Origin: Mesorhizobium sp. 113-3-3
GTDB taxonomy: Bacteria > Pseudomonadota > Alphaproteobacteria > Rhizobiales > Rhizobiaceae
Reading direction: 5' to 3'
Length of the DNA: 64,000 bases
NCBI RefSeq assembly: GCF_016756495.1
Contig: NZ_AP023243.1
Coordinates: 2,732,501-2,796,500, forward strand
Positions within the stretch are counted from its first letter, which is position 1. Every line of letters begins with the position of its first letter. The position numbers and the translations under genes were made by a program. The notes beneath the pieces were generated by a model, which was given only the letters and a program-made list of their open reading frames with translations, did no database searches and was not told where the DNA came from. Below, piece by piece: positions 24,548 through 33,622 of the stretch.

Positions 24548-25642
24548 ATGAACAGCCCGATGCGCATGCCGTGGGTGGACACGGCCAAAGGCCTCTCGAT
24601 CATCCTCGTGGTCATGATGTATTCGGCCTACAACACCGGCGAGTACACGGGCGGCGTCGGCTTCCTGCACTATGTCATCGGCTTCGCGACGCCGTTCCGC
24701 ATGCCGGAATTCTTCCTGATCTCGGGCCTGTTCCTGTCGCAGGTGATCGACCGGCCGTGGCGGCGCTATGTCGACCGGCGCGTCGTCCACTATCTCTATT
24801 TCTACGTGCTGTGGGCGATCATCTCGATCGGGCTGAAGATCGGCGTCTTCAGCAGGGATCCCGGCGGCATGCTGCACGATCTCGCAATGGCCGTCGTCCA
24901 GCCCTATGGCGTGCTGTGGTTCATCTACATGCTGGCGGTGTTCGGCCTTGTTGCCAAGCTTTTGCGGCAGTTCCGCGTGCCCGCCTGGATCGTCATCCCG
25001 TGTGCCGCCGCCCTGCAGATGTGGGCGCCGCATCCCGACAGCTATGCGCTTGAACAGTTCGCGGCCTATTTCGTGTTCTTCTATGTCGGCTTCCTCATGG
25101 CGCCGCTGGTGTTCCGCCTCGTCGAATGGACGCAGCCCCGCCCGATGCTGGCCGTCGCCGGCCTGGCTCTGTGGGCTGTCGTCAACGGCCTGCTCGTCTA
25201 TTCGCCGGGCTATGCCATGCAGCCGGTCGGCATGCAGATGGGGTTGGCGGCATGGCCGCCGCTGCATCTCACCTTGGCCATCGCCGGTGCCGTGGCGCTG
25301 TGCGTGCTTGGCGGCTTCCTGTCGACATTCCCTGCCATGGAATGGCTGCGCTGGCTTGGCGAACATTCGCTGGTCGTCTATGTCGCCTTCACCATCCCGA
25401 TGTCGCTGTTCCGTGGCGCCGCGCTGGCAAGCGGCCTCTTGACCGACACCGGCATGCTCAGCCTGGCGGTGCTGCTGGTCTCGATCATCAGCCCTGTCGT
25501 GCTCTACCTCATCATCCAGCGCATCGGCTTCGGCATGTTCCTGTTCGAGCGGCCCGCCTGGGCGCATGTCGACAACAGCGCGCCGCAAGCCGCACCAAAG
25601 ACGGCGCTGCCTGCTGCCGCCGCCCAATCGAGCCGGCCCTAG
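24548..25642 (+). CDS. Acyltransferase-3 family membrane protein
   Basis: 364 residues with about ten membrane helices. The opening 'WVDTAKGLSIILVVMMYSA' and 'RMPEFFLISGLFLS' match the first helices of acyltransferase-3 proteins (OafA/NodX-type), which O-acetylate sugars of surface polysaccharides or other glycans at the inner membrane. An alanine-rich tail of about 30 residues follows the last helix. It ends 11 bases before the convergent GH127 gene. The acceptor is unknown. Confidence 0.86.
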   Translation: MNSPMRMPWVDTAKGLSIILVVMMYSAYNTGEYTGGVGFLHYVIGFATPFRMPEFFLISGLFLSQVIDRPWRRYVDRRVVHYLYFYVLWAIISIGLKIGVFSRDPGGMLHDLAMAVVQPYGVLWFIYMLAVFGLVAKLLRQFRVPAWIVIPCAAALQMWAPHPDSYALEQFAAYFVFFYVGFLMAPLVFRLVEWTQPRPMLAVAGLALWAVVNGLLVYSPGYAMQPVGMQMGLAAWPPLHLTLAIAGAVALCVLGGFLSTFPAMEWLRWLGEHSLVVYVAFTIPMSLFRGAALASGLLTDTGMLSLAVLLVSIISPVVLYLIIQRIGFGMFLFERPAWAHVDNSAPQAAPKTALPAAAAQSSRP

Positions 25643-25653
25643 TCGAGCCCGCC

Positions 25654-27642
25654 TCAACCGTCGCGCAGCCACACCAGCATCTCGCCGGGCTCGCGGTTGT
25701 CCCAGGCGTAGTAGGGGATGGCTGTCAGCCGCGTCTCGACGCTGGCCGGCGGCTCTCGCCGGTAGAGCCCATCCTGCCAGCCGTCGCCGGCATCGGCCCA
25801 CGCCGTGGCTGAAAGCGTCACCACACCGCCCAGCAGCCCGGGCGCTTCATGCGCTTCTATGCCTGCCGTGCGCGGCAGGGTCAGGCGATGCAGCCGGCTG
25901 TCATTGTCGGATGCCTCGACGCAGTAGATCAGCGGCCCGCGCGACAGCGCGACGCGGCCGGCATCCTGCCGGACCTCGGGGTTGGCGTAGAGCCGCTCGA
26001 TCGGCATTTCGAGGTCGAGCCGGACGCGGTCGCCGTTTTTCCAGACGCGCCGGATCGCGGCATAGCCGTCGCTGATCATGTCTTCGAGGTCGACTGCCTC
26101 GCCATTGATCTCAAGCGTCGCGCTGCTGCTCCATGCCGGGATGCGCAGATGCAGCGTGAACTCCACCGGCGCCTGCGGTTCGACCGTGATCCCGACGGCG
26201 CCATCCCAGGGATAGCGGCTTGCCTGCGTCAGGCTGACCGCAGTGCCCGCAATGTCGAAACGGGCGGTGGAGTCGCCATAGAGATGCACGGCCAGCGCAT
26301 CGTCCGCCAGGCTGTAGAAATAGCTGCCGATCGCGGCGACCATGCGCCCGACATTGGGCGGGCAGCATGGGCAGCGGTGCCATTTCCACCGGTTGTGCCG
26401 CCCACGGCTTTCCAGCGGGTTTTCATAGAAGAACAGCGAGCCGTCGAGCGACAGGCCGGAGATCGAACCATTGTAAAGCGCGCGCTCCATCATGTCGGCG
26501 TAGCGGGCGTTCGGCCCCATGCCGAGCATGCGGCTTGCCCAGAACACCAGGCCGACGGCGGCGCAGGTCTCGGCATAGGCGCTCTCATTGGGCAGGTCAT
26601 AGTCGCTGGTGAAGCCCTCATTGTGGGCCGACGGGCCGAGCCCGCCGGTGATGTAGAGGTTCTTCGTGGTCAGGTCGTCCCACAGCCGGTCGAGCGCGAC
26701 GCGCAGGCTATCGTCGCCATATTCGGTGGCGATGTCGGCCATGCCCGAATAGAGATACATCGCCCGCACCGCATGGCCGACGACCTTGTCCTGCTCGCGC
26801 ACTGGCCGGTGCGACTGGCTGTATTCATAGGTCTTGAAATGGTAGGCCCTGGGGTCGGCGCCACGGGCGCGCGCCTCCTCGTCGAAATAATGCGGCTGCT
26901 GGCCGCGCTGGTCGATGAAGTACTTCGCCAGCTCCATGTATTTCTGCTCGCCGGTAACCCGCGCCAGCTTGACCAGCGCCAGCTCGATCTCCTCATGGCC
27001 GCAATAGCCCTTCTTCTTGCCGGGCTCGGGGCCCAGCACCGAAGCGATGTGGTCGGCGTAGCGGCACATGATGTCGAGCAGCTTGCGCTTGCCGGTCGCC
27101 TGGTAGTAGGCGACCGCGCCTTCGATCAGGTGGCCGGCGCAATAGAGCTCGTGGCAGTCGCGCAAATTCGTCCAGCGCTTGCCGGGCTGGATGCGCTGGT
27201 ACCAGCTGGAGAGATAGCCGTCCTCCTGCTGCAGCCTGCCGTACATGTCGATGACGGCGTCGATCTTCTTCTCCAGCCCGGGGTTCTTGCGCCGGTAGAG
27301 CGAATAGGCCGCGGTTTCGATCGTCTTGCCGAGATCGGAATCCCAGAACATCTGCGTCGTCACCGTCGAGCCAGTGAATTCGGCGCCCTGGCGGTCCGCT
27401 TCATCGGGCGAGGGCGAGTGGAAGGGAATGACGATGCCGGGCGAGGGGCGGTCCGGATCGATCTGCTCCAGCATGCGTGCCGCCACGCAGCGCTCGTAGA
27501 GGATGTCGGCGGTGCGGGTGGCGACAGCATCGGCGCGGTCGCCCCAAAAACCGTGCACGTCGACCTGCGGCACCGGCAGCGGGCGGAAGGCGAGCCTGGG
27601 CTTGGCCGTCGTGGCGGGGCGGGGGGATGGCGATGCGGTCAT
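25654..27642 (-). CDS. GH127 beta-L-arabinofuranosidase
   Basis: 662 residues, no signal peptide, so cytoplasmic. The (alpha/alpha)6 barrel domain carries 'WTNLRDCHELYCAGHLIEGAVAYY', 'NESAYAETCAAVG' (Glu358, Cys360) and 'CPCCPPNVGR' (Cys424, 426 and 427), the residues that bind zinc and supply the nucleophilic cysteine in characterised GH127 enzymes. The expected substrate is beta-1,2-linked L-arabinofuranose such as that on plant hydroxyproline-rich glycoproteins. It follows two sugar-permease genes and should be the intracellular hydrolase of this uptake system. Confidence 0.93.
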   Translation of the reverse strand: MTASPSPRPATTAKPRLAFRPLPVPQVDVHGFWGDRADAVATRTADILYERCVAARMLEQIDPDRPSPGIVIPFHSPSPDEADRQGAEFTGSTVTTQMFWDSDLGKTIETAAYSLYRRKNPGLEKKIDAVIDMYGRLQQEDGYLSSWYQRIQPGKRWTNLRDCHELYCAGHLIEGAVAYYQATGKRKLLDIMCRYADHIASVLGPEPGKKKGYCGHEEIELALVKLARVTGEQKYMELAKYFIDQRGQQPHYFDEEARARGADPRAYHFKTYEYSQSHRPVREQDKVVGHAVRAMYLYSGMADIATEYGDDSLRVALDRLWDDLTTKNLYITGGLGPSAHNEGFTSDYDLPNESAYAETCAAVGLVFWASRMLGMGPNARYADMMERALYNGSISGLSLDGSLFFYENPLESRGRHNRWKWHRCPCCPPNVGRMVAAIGSYFYSLADDALAVHLYGDSTARFDIAGTAVSLTQASRYPWDGAVGITVEPQAPVEFTLHLRIPAWSSSATLEINGEAVDLEDMISDGYAAIRRVWKNGDRVRLDLEMPIERLYANPEVRQDAGRVALSRGPLIYCVEASDNDSRLHRLTLPRTAGIEAHEAPGLLGGVVTLSATAWADAGDGWQDGLYRREPPASVETRLTAIPYYAWDNREPGEMLVWLRDG

Positions 27643-27691
27643 GAACTCACTCCATTGTATCGATTGGTTGACGGCCTCGGCCGTCAGGCGA

Positions 27692-28549
27692 TTACTTGAC
27701 GGCCCCGGCCATCAGGCCGCGGATGTAGAAGCGCTGCAAAGCGAGGAACAGGATCAGGCACGGCACCATCATCACGGTGACGCCCGCCTGCACGGCGCCC
27801 CAGTCGATGGCGCCGAAGCGGCCCGACTGCAGTGCCGTCATCATCACCGGCAGTGTGAATTTCGACTGGTCGGTCATCAGCACCAGGGCGGCGAGGAACT
27901 CGTTCCAGGCGCCGAGGAAGGCGAACAGCGCGATGGTGACGACGCCCGGCCAGACCAGCGGCAGCATCACCTTCAACAACATGGTGGCGTTGCCGGCGCC
28001 GTCCATGCGCGCGGCTTCCTCTATCTCGCGCGGCACGGCGTCGAAGGCGTTGCGCATCATGAAGATCGAGAACGGCAATTGCAGCGTCACATAGACGCCG
28101 ACCAGGCCGGTCAGCGTGTTGTGCAGGCCAAGCTTGGTCAGCACCAGGAAGATCGGCGTCAGGATCGACTGGAACGGGATCATGATCGTCGACAGGATGA
28201 GGACGAAGAACAGGTCCTTGAACGGAAAGCGGAACCGCGAAAAGCCATAACCGGCCAGCACGCTGACGATGACCGACAGCAGAACGGTCATCACCGAGAC
28301 ATAGATGCTGTTCTGCGCCGAGGCCCACAGGCCGTCGCCGAAGGAGTTCAGCGTGGCATAGTTTTCCAGCGAGAAGCCCGTGGTCGGCCATGGCGGCAGC
28401 GGCGGCAGGCGCGCTTCGGCCGCCGGCTTGAAGGCCGACAGCGCGGTCCACACGATCGGCGCGACGAACAGCACCGAGGCGATGACGCCGGTGGAGTGCC
28501 GGGCGAAGCGCGCGGCGAGCTTGCCCCTGGCTGATATCGCCTGCGCCAT
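27692..28549 (-). CDS. Sugar ABC transporter permease, MalG type
   Basis: 285 residues from the ATG at 28549, which overlaps the stop of the upstream permease (TGATG). Six helices are visible, with the EAA loop 'EEAARMDGAGNATMLLKVMLPLVWP' that contacts the ATPase. It imports the sugar caught by the binding protein encoded upstream. No ATP-binding subunit gene is in the cluster, so a shared MsiK/UgpC-like ATPase is likely used. Confidence 0.94.
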   Translation of the reverse strand: MAQAISARGKLAARFARHSTGVIASVLFVAPIVWTALSAFKPAAEARLPPLPPWPTTGFSLENYATLNSFGDGLWASAQNSIYVSVMTVLLSVIVSVLAGYGFSRFRFPFKDLFFVLILSTIMIPFQSILTPIFLVLTKLGLHNTLTGLVGVYVTLQLPFSIFMMRNAFDAVPREIEEAARMDGAGNATMLLKVMLPLVWPGVVTIALFAFLGAWNEFLAALVLMTDQSKFTLPVMMTALQSGRFGAIDWGAVQAGVTVMMVPCLILFLALQRFYIRGLMAGAVK

Positions 28550-29478
28550 CAGTCGAGCCCCTCGGGCTTGCGCAGCAGCCACAGCTGGATGAGGCTGAGC
28601 GCCACCAGGATAACCAGCAGCACCATGGAGAGTGCCGCGCCGTAGCCGAGCTTGAACGACACGAAGGACTGGTTGAAGATCCAGTAGACCGCCGTCAGCG
28701 TCTGGTTGCGCGGGCCGCCGCGCAGGATGATGTAGAACTGGTCGAAGGCGAGTATCGAGCCCGCGACCGACAGGATCAGCGCCAGCGCCAGCGTGCGGCG
28801 CATAAGCGGCAAGGTGATCGCCCGGAAGCGCGCGAAAGGCCCGGCGCCGTCGATGACGGCGGCCTCCTGCAGATCCTGCGGGATCGATTGCAGGCCGGTC
28901 ATCAGGATGATCATGGTGAAGCCGGCGACCTTCCACACCACCATGGCGATGATCGACCAGAAGGCCGGCTGGAAGGTGGCGAGCAGGTTGAACTTCTTGT
29001 CGATCAGGCCGAGATCGTAGGCGGCCGGGCTGAACAGGCCGGAATCGACATTGAGCAGCCATGACCACAAAAGGCTCGCCGAGGCGAAGCCGACCACCGC
29101 CGGCATGAAGAAGAAGGTGCGGTAGAGATTGGTCAGCGGCCGCGGTTTCTCGATGAAGATCGCCAAGGGAAAGGCGACGGCGAAGATCGCGATGGTGACG
29201 ACCACCGTGTAGTAGCCCGTGAATTTGAGCGCGTTCCAGAACCTGGTGTCGCGCAAGATCGCCCAGTAATTGTCGAGGCCGATGAAGGCGTGCTCGCCCA
29301 TCAGCGGCCAGTTGTGCAGCGACATCCACGCCGTCATGCCGAGCGGGATGACGAAGAACACCATGACCAGCGCCACGGCCGGCGCGACATAGATGAGGCC
29401 GATCCATTGCCGGCGCCCGGCGCCGACGAGTTTTCGGGCGCGGGGCGGGGCGGTGGTGCTGGCGGTGATGGTGGTCAT
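28549..29478 (-). CDS. Sugar ABC transporter permease, MalF type
   Basis: 309 residues. The N-terminal 'WIGLIYVAPAVALVMVFFVIPLGMTAWMSL' helix and the EAA loop 'QEAAVIDGAGPFARFRAITLPLMRR' identify a MalF-type permease. It is translationally coupled to the MalG-type partner. The gene lies 136 bases after the binding-protein gene, with a terminator-like hairpin between them that probably lowers permease expression relative to the binding protein. Confidence 0.94.
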   Translation of the reverse strand: MTTITASTTAPPRARKLVGAGRRQWIGLIYVAPAVALVMVFFVIPLGMTAWMSLHNWPLMGEHAFIGLDNYWAILRDTRFWNALKFTGYYTVVVTIAIFAVAFPLAIFIEKPRPLTNLYRTFFFMPAVVGFASASLLWSWLLNVDSGLFSPAAYDLGLIDKKFNLLATFQPAFWSIIAMVVWKVAGFTMIILMTGLQSIPQDLQEAAVIDGAGPFARFRAITLPLMRRTLALALILSVAGSILAFDQFYIILRGGPRNQTLTAVYWIFNQSFVSFKLGYGAALSMVLLVILVALSLIQLWLLRKPEGLD

Positions 29479-29552
29479 GGCTGAGGGCTCGCCTTGCGAC
29501 GCCTCGAACCGGAGATGCGAGTGAGTCTTCTCAACGCGATAGTCCTGCTATT

Positions 29553-29605
29553 TGAACAAAAACAATAGCCGGCCACCCGCCCAGGGAGAGAGGCGGGCGG
29601 CCGGC
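29553..29605 (-). terminator. Terminator/attenuator between binding-protein and permease genes
   Basis: On the minus strand, just after the binding-protein stop, a 13-14 bp GC-rich stem (arms 29592-29605 and 29568-29581) with a short loop is followed by a T-rich run (29551-29560). This has the form of a Rho-independent terminator. Partial termination here is the usual way to make excess binding protein. Confidence 0.7.
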
Positions 29606-29614
29606 AGGCGGCCG

Positions 29615-30862
29615 CTACTTCTGCGGCGCCTGGTCGATGATCGACTGCATGGTCTCCTGCGCGTTGGCGATGGCGCCGTCGACGTCGTCGCCGAAGAAGA
29701 CCTCGTTGATCATCTGCGTCCACGGGCCGTTGGCGGAGTTGATCAGGTCGTTGAACACCACCGAATAGGGCGTCTTGCCCTTGGCCATGGCCTCGGCGGC
29801 GACCTGGTAGCGCGGGTCGAGTTCCCTGAGCGCGTCCTTGGCGATGTCGCCGCGCACCGGCAGGCTGCCATATTTGGCCAGGATGGTCTGGCCTTCAAGC
29901 GAATAGGCGAAGTCCAAAAACTCCTTCACCACGGCGAGCTTCTTGGTGCCCTTGGTGACGACGAAATTGTCGCCGCCGGCAAAGGACGACCAGCCGCCGT
30001 CCTTGCCCGGCAGGAAGGTGACGCCGTAATCGACATTGGGATACTGGGTGTTGAGCGCGCCGATGGCGAAGGCGCCGGAGGGCGAGATCCCGATATTGCC
30101 GGCGGCGAAGGCGGCAAAGAAATTGGCGCCGGTGTCGGTCTGGGCGCCTGCCGGCACCAGGTCCTTCTTGACCATCGAGCGGTAGAGATCGATGGCGCCG
30201 CGCAGTTGCGGGCTGTCCAGCGTCGCCTTGGAGCCGTCTTCACTGAGGATATCGCCGCCCGAGGCCCAGATCAGCGGCGTGAAGGTGAAGATGTTGCAGC
30301 CGCCGCAATTGCCGGAGAAGTAGAAGCCCTTGATGTTGCCGCCAAGCGCGTTGACCTTCTCGGCATCGGCGGCGATCTCGGCCCAGTTGGCCGGGCCTTT
30401 CTCAGGGTCGAGGCCGGCCTGCTTGAACAGCTTCTTGTTCCAGATCAGCACCGAGGCGTCGGCCGAGAAGGGCAGGCCGTAAATGTGGTCCTTGTAGGTG
30501 CCGGTCTTGACATGCGCCGGCGACAGGCTGGCGAAATAGGGCAGGGACTTGGCCCAGTCGGTGATGTCCTCCAGCTGGCCGGCGGCGGCGAAGGACGGCG
30601 TGTAGATGAGGTCGAGCGACAGCGCGTCGGGCGCCGTGCCGCCGGCGGCGGCCGCGCCATATTTCGGGATGATCTCGGCATTGGGGATGATGTCGAGCTT
30701 GATCTGGTTGGTGTGCGCCTTGTTGTAGGCGTCGACGATGCGCGGCATGAAATTCGAGCCGTCGGCGCGCACCCAGATGTTGGCGGTGTCGGCGGCGGCG
30801 GCACCGAGACCGCTGCCCAGAACGGCAGTGGCCAGGGCCAGTTTGGCAATCAGCTTCCTCAT
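29615..30862 (-). CDS. Sugar ABC transporter substrate-binding protein
   Basis: 415 residues from the ATG at 30862 with a near-ideal GGAGGAGG. A signal peptide ('LIAKLALATAVLGSGLGAAAA') directs it to the periplasm. It is a cluster-B (SBP_bac_1) protein: 'YKDHIYGLPFSADASVLIWNKKLF' and 'FAAGNIGISPSGAFAIGAL' are characteristic. With the GH127 enzyme in the operon, a beta-L-arabinofuranosyl disaccharide is a reasonable ligand; this is inference. Confidence 0.93.
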   Translation of the reverse strand: MRKLIAKLALATAVLGSGLGAAAADTANIWVRADGSNFMPRIVDAYNKAHTNQIKLDIIPNAEIIPKYGAAAAGGTAPDALSLDLIYTPSFAAAGQLEDITDWAKSLPYFASLSPAHVKTGTYKDHIYGLPFSADASVLIWNKKLFKQAGLDPEKGPANWAEIAADAEKVNALGGNIKGFYFSGNCGGCNIFTFTPLIWASGGDILSEDGSKATLDSPQLRGAIDLYRSMVKKDLVPAGAQTDTGANFFAAFAAGNIGISPSGAFAIGALNTQYPNVDYGVTFLPGKDGGWSSFAGGDNFVVTKGTKKLAVVKEFLDFAYSLEGQTILAKYGSLPVRGDIAKDALRELDPRYQVAAEAMAKGKTPYSVVFNDLINSANGPWTQMINEVFFGDDVDGAIANAQETMQSIIDQAPQK

Positions 30863-30927
30863 GTTTTCCTCCTCCAAGGGTTGGCCGCTGTGCGCGGCTT
30901 GGCGCCGATCTCGCGGCGCTTTCGTTT

Positions 30928-31971
30928 TCAGCCGTCCGGTGAGCGGCCACAGGACTGACGCACCACCAGCCGGCACGGCAGTTTTCGAATGCCCGGCGCG
31001 GCGGGCTGGCCGCCGACCAGGGAAAGCAGGGTCAGCCCGGCCTCGCGGCCGAGGGCGACCAGGTTCATGTCGACCGAGGTCAGCGGCGGGCGCGTCGCTT
31101 CCGCGACGATCTCCCAATTGTCGAAACCGATGACGCCGACATCGCCGGGAACATCGAGGCCGCGCTCGCGCAAGGCATCGATGACGCCGCGCGCGATCTG
31201 GTCGTTGCCGCAAAAGACGGCGTCCGGTCTTTGGCTTTTGCCGTCGAACAGCTGCGCCACCGCTTCATGCCCCCAGGCTTCCGACCAGGAGCCGAGCAGC
31301 GGTTCGGTCACCGGCAGGCCGTTTTCGGCGAGCACGTCGCGATGGGCCTGGGCGCGGGCATGCACCACGGCGAAGCTCGCCGGTCCGCTGACATGGGCGA
31401 TGCGCCTGCGGCCGAGCCGGCAGAAATGTTCCACCGCCAGCCGCGCGCCGCCGGCATCGTCCGAGACGAAGGCGACGGCGTCGGGATCGGGCTGGGTGAA
31501 GGCGTAGATCACCGGGATGCGCAGATTGGCGAGGTCGACCGGCAGGTGGCGGTCGATGCGTTTTCCCGTGGCGATGATGCCGTCGACGCGCTTGTCGAGC
31601 ATGGCCTCGACATGCAACTGGCCCAGCCGCGGATCCTCCTCGACATTGCACAGGAACACCGAGACGCCATTGTCGACCAGCGCGTCCGAAATGCCCGACA
31701 TCAGCGGCAGCGAGAAGCGGCCATAAGTATCGTTGGTGAGCAAGCCGATGGTGAAGGAGCGGCGCCTCAGAAGGCTCTGCGCCAGGCTGTTGGGCCGGAA
31801 GCCCAGGCTGCGCGCCGTCTCGCGGATGCGCTCGCGGGTCTCGGCGGTCATGCGCCCCTGGTCGTTGAGCGCCTTCGAGGCCGTCGCAACGCTGACGCCG
31901 GCCCGAGCCGCCACGTCACGCAAGGTGACGGGCTTGGGAAAGACCGGAACAGGCTGATCGTCCGCTGCCAT
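30928..31971 (-). CDS. LacI-family transcriptional regulator
   Basis: 347 residues. The helix-turn-helix with hinge 'VTLRDVAARAGVSVATASKALND' and 'NSLAQSLLRRRSFTIGLL' precedes a sugar-binding domain ending 'DVGVIGFDNWEIVAEATRPPLTSV'. It lies upstream of the arabinoside ABC/GH127 genes on the same strand, 65 bases from the binding-protein start, and probably represses them when the sugar is absent. Two matching palindromic sites lie just upstream of its own start. Confidence 0.94.
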   Translation of the reverse strand: MAADDQPVPVFPKPVTLRDVAARAGVSVATASKALNDQGRMTAETRERIRETARSLGFRPNSLAQSLLRRRSFTIGLLTNDTYGRFSLPLMSGISDALVDNGVSVFLCNVEEDPRLGQLHVEAMLDKRVDGIIATGKRIDRHLPVDLANLRIPVIYAFTQPDPDAVAFVSDDAGGARLAVEHFCRLGRRRIAHVSGPASFAVVHARAQAHRDVLAENGLPVTEPLLGSWSEAWGHEAVAQLFDGKSQRPDAVFCGNDQIARGVIDALRERGLDVPGDVGVIGFDNWEIVAEATRPPLTSVDMNLVALGREAGLTLLSLVGGQPAAPGIRKLPCRLVVRQSCGRSPDG

Positions 31972-31992
31972 CGCGCCGAGAAATCCTTAGTT

Positions 31993-32008
31993 GGGAAAAG
32001 GTTTTCTC
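31993..32008. promoter_or_regulatory. LacI-type operator, site 1
   Basis: GGGAAAAGGTTTTCTC is a near-palindrome 22 bases upstream of the LacI gene start. Its reverse complement shares the AAAACCTTTTC core with a second site 53 bases further out. The pair would allow looping and autoregulation by the LacI product. Confidence 0.65.
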
Positions 32009-32060
32009 ACATAGGCCGGGACAAGGCCCGACCAATGGCCGAGCCCGATCAGATCTGTTT

Positions 32061-32076
32061 GGAAAAACCTTTTCTC
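32061..32076. promoter_or_regulatory. LacI-type operator, site 2
   Basis: GGAAAAACCTTTTCTC carries the same AAAACCTTTTC core as the site at 31993-32008, in opposite orientation. The centre-to-centre distance is 68 bp, about 6.5 helical turns. It is the outer of the two candidate operators in front of the LacI gene. Confidence 0.6.
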
Positions 32077-32174
32077 AAGTCAGGCTAGGCCAGATTGGGG
32101 GAGTGTTCAAGGGGGAAAAGTGGAGCTCTGTCGGTGGGAACAGAAAGTGTGGCTGATCGGCGCGAGGCCTGATT

Positions 32175-32395
32175 GCCACGTGGTTCCCCCAATCCGTCGC
32201 TGCTTCGCAGCGCCACCTTTCCCCCCTCCGGAGGGAAAGGAAGGGAGCGTTATCGGACGAGCGTTGACGGCAAAAAGCTTGGCGCCTTTCCTCTACCCCG
32301 TCGATCGGGGGGTCCGAAGGACGGGCGAGACCCGTGGCTCGCCCCGGCTGGTGGCTCGGCGAAGCCGAGACGGAGTGGGGGTCGACCAGCGCAGC
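32175..32395. repeat. Degenerate palindromic intergenic repeat
   Basis: The left end (from about 32185) reads CCCCCAATCCGTCG..GCTTCGC..GCCACC. The right end, read in reverse complement (from about 32390), reads CCCCCACTCCGTCTCGGC followed by TTCGCCGAGCCACC, so the ends are inverted copies about 200 bp apart, each with an internal hairpin. There is no protein-like frame. It fills most of the 590-base gap between the LacI operators and the diguanylate cyclase gene. Confidence 0.5.
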
Positions 32396-32563
32396 ATAAG
32401 ACAATCTATGCGCCAAGCTGCCATGCACGCTGTCGCCAAAGACCAGCTGCCTGGAAATGTGTGCATGCCGTCGCCACTCCCGTGGGGGCGAGGAAACCCA
32501 AGGATTGTCAGCGAAGTTTTAATCGCTGCTGCACCATGGTGGTCGCCCGCCAGGAGTCTTGCC

Positions 32564-33622
32564 ATGCCCGATACGCCATACGTTCCGAAAGGCCCGGCCT
32601 CGCAGCCCGGCAAGCGGGCGGGGCATGAGAGCGCCGGCGAGCGGCGCCGCGACGCCGACATCTCCAAGCTCAAGGCCGAACTCGCCGCGCAGGCCGCGCT
32701 GATCGCCGGCCAAGAGGTTGCGCTGGCGCACAGCCGCAAGATCTTCGATCGCGCCTCGCTCGCAGCGCGCATCGGCGTGTGGGAATGCAGCCTGCCCGGC
32801 GAACAATTGCACTGGACCGATGTGGTCTACGATCTGTTCGACCTGCCGCGCGGCGCCACGCTCGACCGCTCGGAGATCATCAAGTGCTATCCACAGGAGT
32901 CGCGCAAGGCGCTGGACAGTCTGCGCAGCCGTGCGATCGCCGAGCGCAGCGGCTTCACCCTCGATGCCGAGATCACCACCTTCGCCGGCCACAGCCGCTG
33001 GATCCGCATCACCGCGACCGTCGAGTGCGAGGCCGATGTGCCGGTGCGCATCTTCGGCATGAAGCAGGACATCACCGAGGAAAAGATCCTGTCGGACAGG
33101 ATGCGCTATCTCGCCGAGTTCGACGCCATGACCGGGCTTGCCAACCGCGCCCGGTTCCAGGCGCGGCTGGCGCAGGCGGATGCCAGCCATCCGCTCGGCG
33201 CGTTGCTGTTGATCGATCTCGACGGCTTCAAGGCGGTCAACGACACGTTCGGCCATGTCGTCGGCGACGAGTGCCTGAAGGCGGCGGCCGAGCGCCTCGT
33301 CGAAGGCTGCGGCGAGGCGGATCTGGTGGCGCGCGTCGGCGGCGACGAGTTCGCGGTGCTGCTCGGATCGCATCTCGACCGGGCCGCCGTCTCCAGCGTG
33401 GCGCGCGAGATCGTCGAGAGGATGGGCAAGCCGGTCCCGATACGCGGCCAGTCGCTGCGGCTGGGCGCCTCGGTCGGCATCGCGTTCGCCGGCGCAGGCT
33501 CGCCTTGCGACCTGTTCGCGCAGGCCGACACGGCGCTCTATGCCGCCAAGGCGGCGGGTCGCAACACCTTCCGCATCTTCAAGGCCGAGGCCGGCGCGAA
33601 AGGCCGGAGCGCCGCGGCGTGA
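32564..33622 (+). CDS. PAS-GGDEF diguanylate cyclase
   Basis: 352 residues from the ATG at 32564 with CAGGAG upstream; the frame is open further upstream but has no protein character there. A basic N-terminus and short coiled coil (about residues 25-55) precede a PAS/PAC domain ('RIGVWECSLPGEQLHWTDVVYDLF' to 'GMKQDITEEK') and a GGDEF domain with 'DFDAMTGLANRARF'-like start, 'LIDLDGFKAVNDTFGH' and an intact 'GGDEF' active site. It should make cyclic di-GMP in response to a PAS signal. No EAL domain or RxxD inhibitory site was seen. Confidence 0.93.
   Translation: MPDTPYVPKGPASQPGKRAGHESAGERRRDADISKLKAELAAQAALIAGQEVALAHSRKIFDRASLAARIGVWECSLPGEQLHWTDVVYDLFDLPRGATLDRSEIIKCYPQESRKALDSLRSRAIAERSGFTLDAEITTFAGHSRWIRITATVECEADVPVRIFGMKQDITEEKILSDRMRYLAEFDAMTGLANRARFQARLAQADASHPLGALLLIDLDGFKAVNDTFGHVVGDECLKAAAERLVEGCGEADLVARVGGDEFAVLLGSHLDRAAVSSVAREIVERMGKPVPIRGQSLRLGASVGIAFAGAGSPCDLFAQADTALYAAKAAGRNTFRIFKAEAGAKGRSAAA

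Noticed and set aside
23873..25801. Minus-strand open frame of 642 codons covering the DUF1801 and acyltransferase genes
   Set aside because: It lies across several well-supported genes and has no recognisable motif.
32120..32563. Upstream extension of the diguanylate cyclase frame
   Set aside because: The extra 148 codons run through a palindromic repeat and have no protein character, while the ATG at 32564 has a good ribosome-binding site just before the charged N-terminus.
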